Shown here in pieces: positions 59,322 through 64,000 of a stretch of 64,000 nt of DNA; within the stretch, counting starts at the first letter, position 1, and every line of letters starts with the position of its first letter. Origin of the DNA: Molossus alvarezi (lineage: Eukaryota; Chordata; Mammalia; Chiroptera; Molossidae); NCBI GenBank assembly GCA_037176705.1, contig CM073896.1, forward strand, positions 24,998,708 to 25,062,707, in the 5' to 3' direction. The position numbers were made by a program, and so were the translations under genes. Below the pieces are notes generated by a model. That model did no database searches and was not told where the DNA came from. It saw only the letters and a program-made list of their open reading frames with translations.

Positions 59322-59799
59322 AAAGTCTTAAGGTACACTAAGACCAACCAACACCCCCCTGAGGCCTGCAGAACTTTGTGGTGCGGCAGGGTCTCGGGAG
59401 TGTTCAGGGTGAGGCTAGCAGCATTCATACGCCTCAAACAACAAGATCAGGCTGTGTGAGGGGAGGTCTCAGCACAGTAATGGTCATACTGGTCTGGCAT
59501 GTGAGGAAAACATGGCTCTCACCCGAGAGCCACACAGCCCAGCCTCTTCTTGTGCATCTCTGCCGCCCTGAGTCAGCACGCACCTCCTTGAGATCTAGTG
59601 AGTCGTCTTCCCAGCTTTTTCATTTTTTCTCTCTTTTTCATCTGGGCACGGGAAGAGCCAGCCATTGCCTGACTGGCTTCTGGCCCTGGGTCACACTTAG
59701 CACAGCGGTCTCCACCCTGAGACTGCGCACACACGTACTAAAGGGGCTTCTGTTTTACATCTGGTCTCTAATCCATCTGGGATTTCTCTTTCAAAGAAC

Positions 59800-60075
59800 C
59801 ATAATGGGGTGTCAGATAAAAACAAACAAAGTATGTGAGCAGACACAAAAAGGCACCTATTGTCACATTCCATTTATAGGAAACGTCCAGAACAGGTGTA
59901 GGAGCAGAGACAGAAAGCAGATCGGGGGTCCCCGGGGGCAGGAGGAGAGAGGTGAGGACTGTTGGTGGGGGGTTCCTTTTGGGGAGATGGGACATCCTAC
60001 CACTAGATGGTGGTGATGCCTGCACAGCCCAGGAGTGTACTTCATGCTCAGGAATGGCACACTTTAAAATATAAA
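59800..60075 (+). mobile_element. L1M 3'UTR fragment (duplicated block, copy 1)
   Basis: CATTCCATTTATAGGAAACG, GGGGAGATGGGACATCC, then GGTGGTGATGCCTGCACAGC and CACACTTTAAAATAT are the order of an old L1M 3'UTR. Confidence 0.65.
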
Positions 60076-60299
60076 ATAACTTTTATTTATTATTTAAAAT
60101 GAATCAAACCATAGAAATATGAAAGCTAAAATAAGAAAAAAAATAAAAAGAAAGATCTCCCAATCCCTTAATAATAAAAATAAAAAAAATAAAAAAATGA
60201 ATCATACCATGAGAAAAGAGGAAACATAACAATTAAAGAAAATAGAAGGAAAACATCCCAGTGGGGTTAAAACAAGTGCTTCTGCTGGGGGAGGAAGCA

Positions 60300-60617
60300 G
60301 CAGGTTGCAGAAGCTGCTCTAGCCCTACCCTGATGCACTTTCCTGAGGCGGCTCCTCCTCTGTGTCAGGAACCAGGACCGGCTCCGGGGAGGGCTCTCCG
60401 GGCAGGGGTGCTGGGGCCTCAGCCAGGTCAGCAGAGGCTGCACAGGCTGGGCCCGGCTCCATCGCTGCGGCTGGAGTGGCTGCTGGAGGAGGCACGACTC
60501 CTGGAGGTGGATATCCTCCAAGTCTGGAGCAGAGGCCAGGTCTTCCCCTGCGTGGGGCTCCTCAGAATGGGTGAGGGGGGGAAGCAGAAGCTGGGGGATC
60601 CACCTCCTGGGTTGGTG
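60300..60617 (-). pseudogene. Gene fragment, second exon (Pro/Ala-rich, possibly Ral-GDS-like), copy 1
   Basis: On the minus strand, acceptor CTCTTGCAACTCCAG precedes CACCAACCCAGGAGGTGG at 60617. Read in continuation of the upstream exon it gives APTQEVDPPASASPPHPF and then a stop. Another frame restores GGYPPPGVVPPPAATPAAA and a further Pro/Ala/Glu-rich run. Such linkers occur in RalGDS between the N-terminal and catalytic domains, so a Ral-GDS-like origin is plausible but unproven. Stops and frameshifts make it a pseudogene. The long plus-strand frame at 60261-61097 is its antisense. Confidence 0.35.
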
Positions 60618-60860
60618 CTGGAGTTGCAAGAGAAAAGATCACCCAGGTGCCTGCATTTCCCTGTGCCCCTTCCCCAAAGACAGAACACAGCCATAACCCA
60701 GGACCCACCACAGGATGTCCTCCTGGCTGGCAGTCCAGCAGATGGGTGGTTTGAAGCTGCTCTTTGCTTTCTTCCAGCCTCTGGGGTGCTCCCGGTGTGT
60801 CTGGCACTTATTCCTCCCCATAAGGTCACATGTACCTCCATTCCCCAAACAACCCCTCAC

Positions 60861-61060
60861 CTTTGGGCTCTGCCTCCATGGGCTCCAGGTTCTGGTCCCA
60901 GTTGTTTCGCTTGGACATGGTGCTCCAGGTTGGGGTCAGAAATCGAGAGCTGCCTATGGAGCCTGGTGGCTGCAGCCGAGGAGTCCTTCCCTGGTCCTGC
61001 TTCGGCCCTCCGTGGTGTGGCCCACCTGCTCCTCACTGGTGGGGGTGAGGTGGGCATCTT
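60861..61060 (-). pseudogene. Gene fragment, first exon (possibly Ral-GDS-like), copy 1
   Basis: Minus-strand sequence ends ...EPMEAEPK at 60861, followed by donor AAAG|GTGAGG. A 243-base intron (60860-60618) links it to the Pro/Ala-rich second exon in a consistent phase. Upstream, in a shifted frame, it reads LHRQLSISDPNLEHHVQAKQ. The EPMEAEPK ending resembles the segment before the linker in RalGDS. Evidence is motif-level only. No catalytic RasGEF domain is in the window. Confidence 0.33.
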
Positions 61061-61100
61061 TGTCCATCAGCAACTGTTCCTTCATGTCCTGGGTTGAGCT

Positions 61101-61402
61101 CTGCAATGACAGTGACCAATAGCTGGTCTGGAGTCCTCAAGCCCTGCCCCACCCCAGTTCTGCCCACTGGACCTTCTGCTCCTGAATCAGTCTTACCCCT
61201 GTGTCTGACCAGACCTCCACCCAGGGAAAATGAGATTCTCCTTCAGGGCTTGGGATAAACTTTGAGCAGAGGGCACTGCCCATATACAATGCCCACCAGT
61301 CAGCCTTGACCTGGGGTGTGAGCATGACCAGCCCACCAGGCTACTGACCCTGCCTCAACCTGTTCCTGCTCCGGGCTTGTTCTTTCCACAAGAGCGCCCT
61401 TA

Positions 61403-61436
<34 letters not shown>

Positions 61437-61829
61437 AGGGGACATAGAGCTGCTCAGGTGGGACCAGAGTGGTGGTCCGAACAATACCGCCTGGGCCTCC
61501 CTGTGTTACCTCTGGGTCCCCCAGTGGAACGGGCCGTAGTCTTCTGGGTTTAGTGTGGACCCAGCGGCGGCAGCTGTGGGACATGCTAACACGCTGGCTC
61601 TTTGGAGGCCACGGCCTCGTGCCCTGGGCAGACAACAGCAGAACATGCTGTCAGGGCAACTGACTACACACGAGTGATCAGAGCAGGGGCTGTTTCAGAA
61701 TGTGGCTGCCTGGATCCCAGGGCTGCGAGTTCTGATGGGCTCTGTGGTCAGGAAGTGAGGTCCCTGCCTGGGTCCCCTACTCTAAGGGTCTCCTCAGACA
61801 AGAGCAATATAGATAATAATTTTTATTTT
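61101..61829. other. GC-rich spacer between duplicated blocks; (CA)n at 61404-61434
   Basis: Contains a clean (CA)n microsatellite. Small minus-strand frames (61137-61325, 61300-61635) may be intron or further decayed parts of the same gene, but nothing identifies them. Confidence 0.4.
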
Positions 61830-61960
61830 TAACTTAAATAAATCACACTGTGAGAAAATAAAGGAAAACTGTTTTAAACATTAAAATATATTCAAAGGGG
61901 TGGGATAAAACCCCTTCTGCTGGGAGGGGGAGAGCTGGTTTTAAGAACCACAGGCATCTG
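61830..61960. repeat. Partial third copy of the duplicated block
   Basis: TTAAATAAATCACACTGTGA, AGGAAAAC and CTTCTGCTGGGAGGGGGAG correspond to 60095-60300 in copy 1 and 62880-62990 in copy 2. Confidence 0.6.
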
Positions 61961-62369
61961 GGCTGAGTCTGAACAAAACCGCCCATCGGGGAGTAGGCAT
62001 CCCTGACATGTCCTGGTGTGTGCACGGCCTCTCCTTGGAAGTGCATGGTTTGCCCCCTGTCCCTTTGGAAAACACTGACTTTCGAGAGTTTTCTGCACCA
62101 CAGGGAAGTCTTGGCCTTGGGCTGTGAGAATGCTTTCCAGCCTGTGGTGTGTCTGTCCAGCCTTCTGCATTTTTCTCATTTTTTTTCGGGCACAGGAAGA
62201 GCCAGCTGTTGCCTGATGGGCTTCTGGCCCTGGGGTCACACTTAGCACAGTGGTGTCTACCCCGAGATGATGCACACTTACTAAAAGGGCCTCTTTTTTT
62301 TTTACATCTGGTCTCTAATTCATCTAGGATTTCCCTTTCAAATAACCAAAATGCGACGTCAGATAAAAA

Positions 62370-62615
62370 CAAAGGTATGTGAGCAGACACAAAAAGACAC
62401 CTGTTGGAAGATTCCATTTACAGTGAATGTTCAGAATCGGTAAAGGAACAGAGACAGAAAGCAGATCGGGGGTCACCAGAAGCAGGAGGAGGGGGGTTGA
62501 GGACTGTTGATGCGGGGTTCCTTTTGGGGAGATGGGACATCCTGCAACTAGACAGTGGTGAAGCCTGCACAGCTCGTGAGGGTACTTCATGCTCAAGAAT
62601 GGCCCCATTTAAAAT
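62370..62615 (+). mobile_element. L1M 3'UTR fragment (duplicated block, copy 2)
   Basis: Counterpart of 59800-60075: GACAGAAAGCAGATCGGGGG, GGTTCCTTTTGGGGAGATGG and GACAGTGGTGAAGCCTGCAC. Confidence 0.65.
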
Positions 62616-62629
62616 ATACAATAACTCTA

Positions 62630-62865
62630 GCCTGGCTGGCATGGCTCAGTGGATTGAACGTCATCCCATGGACTGAGAGATGGGGGTTCAATTCCCGGTC
62701 AGGGCACATGCCTGGGTTGCAGGCTCGATCCCCAGTTGGGGGCGTGCAAGAGGCAGCCAGTCGATGTTTCTCTCACATAGACGACATCGACGTTTCTCTC
62801 TCTCTTTCCCTTCCTCTCTCTAAAAAAATCATTAAACACATACTAAAAATTAAAAAATATATATG
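62630..62865 (+). mobile_element. VES SINE (only in duplicated copy 2)
   Basis: GCCTGGCTGGCATGGCTCAG head and a CTCTAAAAAAATCATTAAA tail (second subfamily). TACAATAACTCTA at 62617-62629 and 62866-62878 is an exact target-site duplication. Confidence 0.95.
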
Positions 62866-62989
62866 TACAATAACTCTATAATTTAAAATGAATCACACTG
62901 TACAGCACATAAAAGGAAAACACAAAAATTAAAACAAATGAAAGGTCAAGACCAGGGAGCTGTAAAACAAATTCTGGTTGGGGTGGAGA

Positions 62990-63243
62990 GCTGGCCCTGG
63001 GAGATCTTGAGGCAGCTCCTTGTCTCTGGTTGAGCTAGCGCAGTATCGGTTGGGGGAGGGGTCCTCAGGTCAGGCTGGCCCTGGCCCCAGGGCTGCAGCT
63101 GGAGCAGCTGCCAGAGGTGGCACAACCTCTGTGGGTGGACATCCCTCCACGTCAGGAGTGGACCAGGCATGCCCCTGTGTGGGGCTCCTCGGGCTGCAGG
63201 ACTGGGGTCGAGGCAGGAGCAAACTCTTACCCCTGGTCTGGTG
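62990..63243 (-). pseudogene. Gene fragment, second exon, copy 2
   Basis: The minus-strand acceptor TTCTCTCAAAACTCTAG precedes CACCAGACCAGG at 63243, the same junction as in copy 1. Downstream VEGCPPTEVVPPLAAAPAAA reappears and then meets a stop. It shares the Pro/Ala-rich character of copy 1 and is equally broken. Confidence 0.35.
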
Positions 63244-63519
63244 CTAGAGTTTTGAGAGAAGAAAAGAACACCATGTGCCTGCATTTCAATGTGACCCCCA
63301 CCCCAAAGGCAGAACACAGGTGCAGCCCAGGACCCACCACAGGACATCGTTCCTGCAGGCAGTCCAGCAGATGGGTCATCTGAGGCTGGTCTTTGCTTTT
63401 TTTCAGCCTCTGGGAATTCTCCCTTTGTGTCTGGCACTGACCCCTTCCCATGAGCTCACATGAACCTCCACTCCCCATCCAACCGCACCCCCCCGCCTCC
63501 CCCAACTTCTACTCTTGGG

Positions 63520-63640
63520 CTGTGTGATTTTGGGCTTCAAGTCCTCAGCTCCAGTTGTTTGACTGTGGACACGGGGCTCCAGGTTGGATTCAGAAATTGT
63601 GAGCTGCTTGTGGAGCCTTAAGTTCACTTTAGTTTAATGT
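63520..63640 (-). pseudogene. Gene fragment, first exon, copy 2
   Basis: Minus-strand LRLHKQLTISESNLEPRVHS corresponds to LHRQLSISDPNLEHHVQ of copy 1. The donor seen in copy 1 is altered here (CAAGAGTAG), so splicing would probably fail. Confidence 0.33.
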
Positions 63641-63830
63641 AGGATTCTGCACTGAGACCTAGTTTTCTCTGTCTTGATACTCGTTAAATATGGCTGATTC
63701 AGAACCTCTATGGAACAGATGGGCTCCCCTTGTGGAGATCATCAACTCTAGCTCAGAACATTAGATGACTCACAATGAACTTCTGCTTCTTTCTCTGGTC
63801 TGTTTTTAAACCTATAAGAATATATTTATG

Positions 63831-64000
63831 GCCCTGGCCATAGTTAGAAGGGTCTCAGGTTCAATTCCCAGTCAAGGGCATATACCTGGGTTGCAGGTTC
63901 GACCCTTGGTCCTGGTCATGCCAGAGGCAACCAGTTGAAGTGTTTGTCTCACATTGATGTTTCTCTCTCTCTGTCTCTCTGTCTCTCTCTCTCTCTCTCC
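63831..64000 (+). mobile_element. VES SINE with A-box deletion, cut by the window end
   Basis: GCCCTGGCCA is followed directly by TAGTTAGAAGGGTCTCAGG, so about 25-30 bases of the head (including the A-box region) are missing. The B-box region, the body and the CT tract continue to the window edge. Confidence 0.88.

Larger units (their letters stand above)
55785..59590 (-). mobile_element. Antisense L1: ORF2 N-terminal half, ORF1 and 5'UTR, with three SINEs
   Basis: Reading downward on the minus strand there is a GC-richer 5'UTR-like region (about 59590-58150), ORF1 (about 58150-57240), and the ORF2 endonuclease and linker (about 57180-55785). The linker still gives an open piece, MRQMKMRTQQPQTLWDTRNA onward at 56102-55812. 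The reverse transcriptase and everything downstream are missing. VES SINEs lie at 56691, 57496 and 59065. The outer 5' limit is uncertain. Confidence 0.75.
59600..61100. repeat. Tandem duplicated block, copy 1
   Basis: This interval matches 62160-63640 base for base over long stretches, in the same order and orientation. It has an L1M tail on the left (for example GACAGAAAGCAGATCGGGGG) and a GC-rich minus-strand gene-like part on the right. A third, partial copy of the middle lies at 61830-61960. The copies differ by many substitutions and by a SINE present only in copy 2, so the duplication is not recent. Confidence 0.85.
62160..63640. repeat. Tandem duplicated block, copy 2
   Basis: Equivalent of 59600-61100: same L1M tail (62370-62615), same A-rich joint, same GC-rich gene fragment. 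A VES SINE (62630-62865) is inserted at the joint. Confidence 0.85.

Noticed and set aside
60261..61097. 278-codon plus-strand open frame, the longest plus-strand frame in the window
   Set aside because: It is antisense to the duplicated, GC-rich minus-strand gene fragment, shows no domain, and is not conserved as an open frame in the second copy (62990-63640).

Overview
This is nuclear DNA from a mammal, almost certainly a yangochiropteran bat and probably a vespertilionid. The main evidence is at least 23 copies of a tRNA-derived SINE whose head reads like 'CCCTGGCCGGTTTGGCTCAG' and whose tail runs through a CT-rich stretch into 'GAGGATAAAAA'. That is the VES family of microbats. L1 copies with bat-type 3' ends and one SPIN-like hAT element support this. 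There is no bacterial, viral or organellar backbone. The window is intergenic or deep-intronic and roughly half is recognisable transposon. No complete host protein-coding gene is visible.

Layout. 1-5512: a near full-length minus-strand L1 (5'UTR, ORF1, ORF2) disabled by point lesions. 5513-7140: sparse sequence with one possible coding exon (6415-6592, minus). 7140-12785: stacked old elements, namely an antisense L1/HAL1 ORF1 remnant, a twin-primed (5'-inverted) L1 with its target-site duplication, MER5-like hAT pieces, and one L1 nested in another. 12800-17815: SINEs and an unnamed ancient repeat in otherwise plain sequence. 17820-22960: two plus-strand L1s end to end, the second with a degenerate tandem array in its 5'UTR, each interrupted by a SINE. 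22970-42560: mostly plain sequence with SINEs, MIRs, an ERV-type solo LTR (about 26639-27513), a possible exon (30059-30172, plus) and a polypurine tract (40907-41075). 42560-55150: SINEs, MIRs, an unusually long L2 (about 46820-48215), a SPIN-like hAT MITE (51895-52086) and short L1 tails. 55155-59600: antisense L1 carrying three SINEs. 59600-63640: a tandemly duplicated GC-rich block in which an L1M tail sits beside a broken two-exon minus-strand gene fragment, tentatively Ral-GDS-like. 63831-64000: one more SINE, cut by the window edge.

The genes visible here are retrotransposon genes. L1 ORF1p and ORF2p are the machinery that copied both the L1s and, in trans, the VES SINEs, and most young insertions have clean target-site duplications. 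Many short open frames in the window are antisense or out-of-frame readings of L1, SINE CT-tracts or simple repeats. I found no CRISPR array, operon or other undescribed system. The items most worth checking are the two possible exons, the duplicated GC-rich block, the SPIN element, the twin-primed L1 and the head-only VES copy. All family names come from recognition by eye, without a database search.
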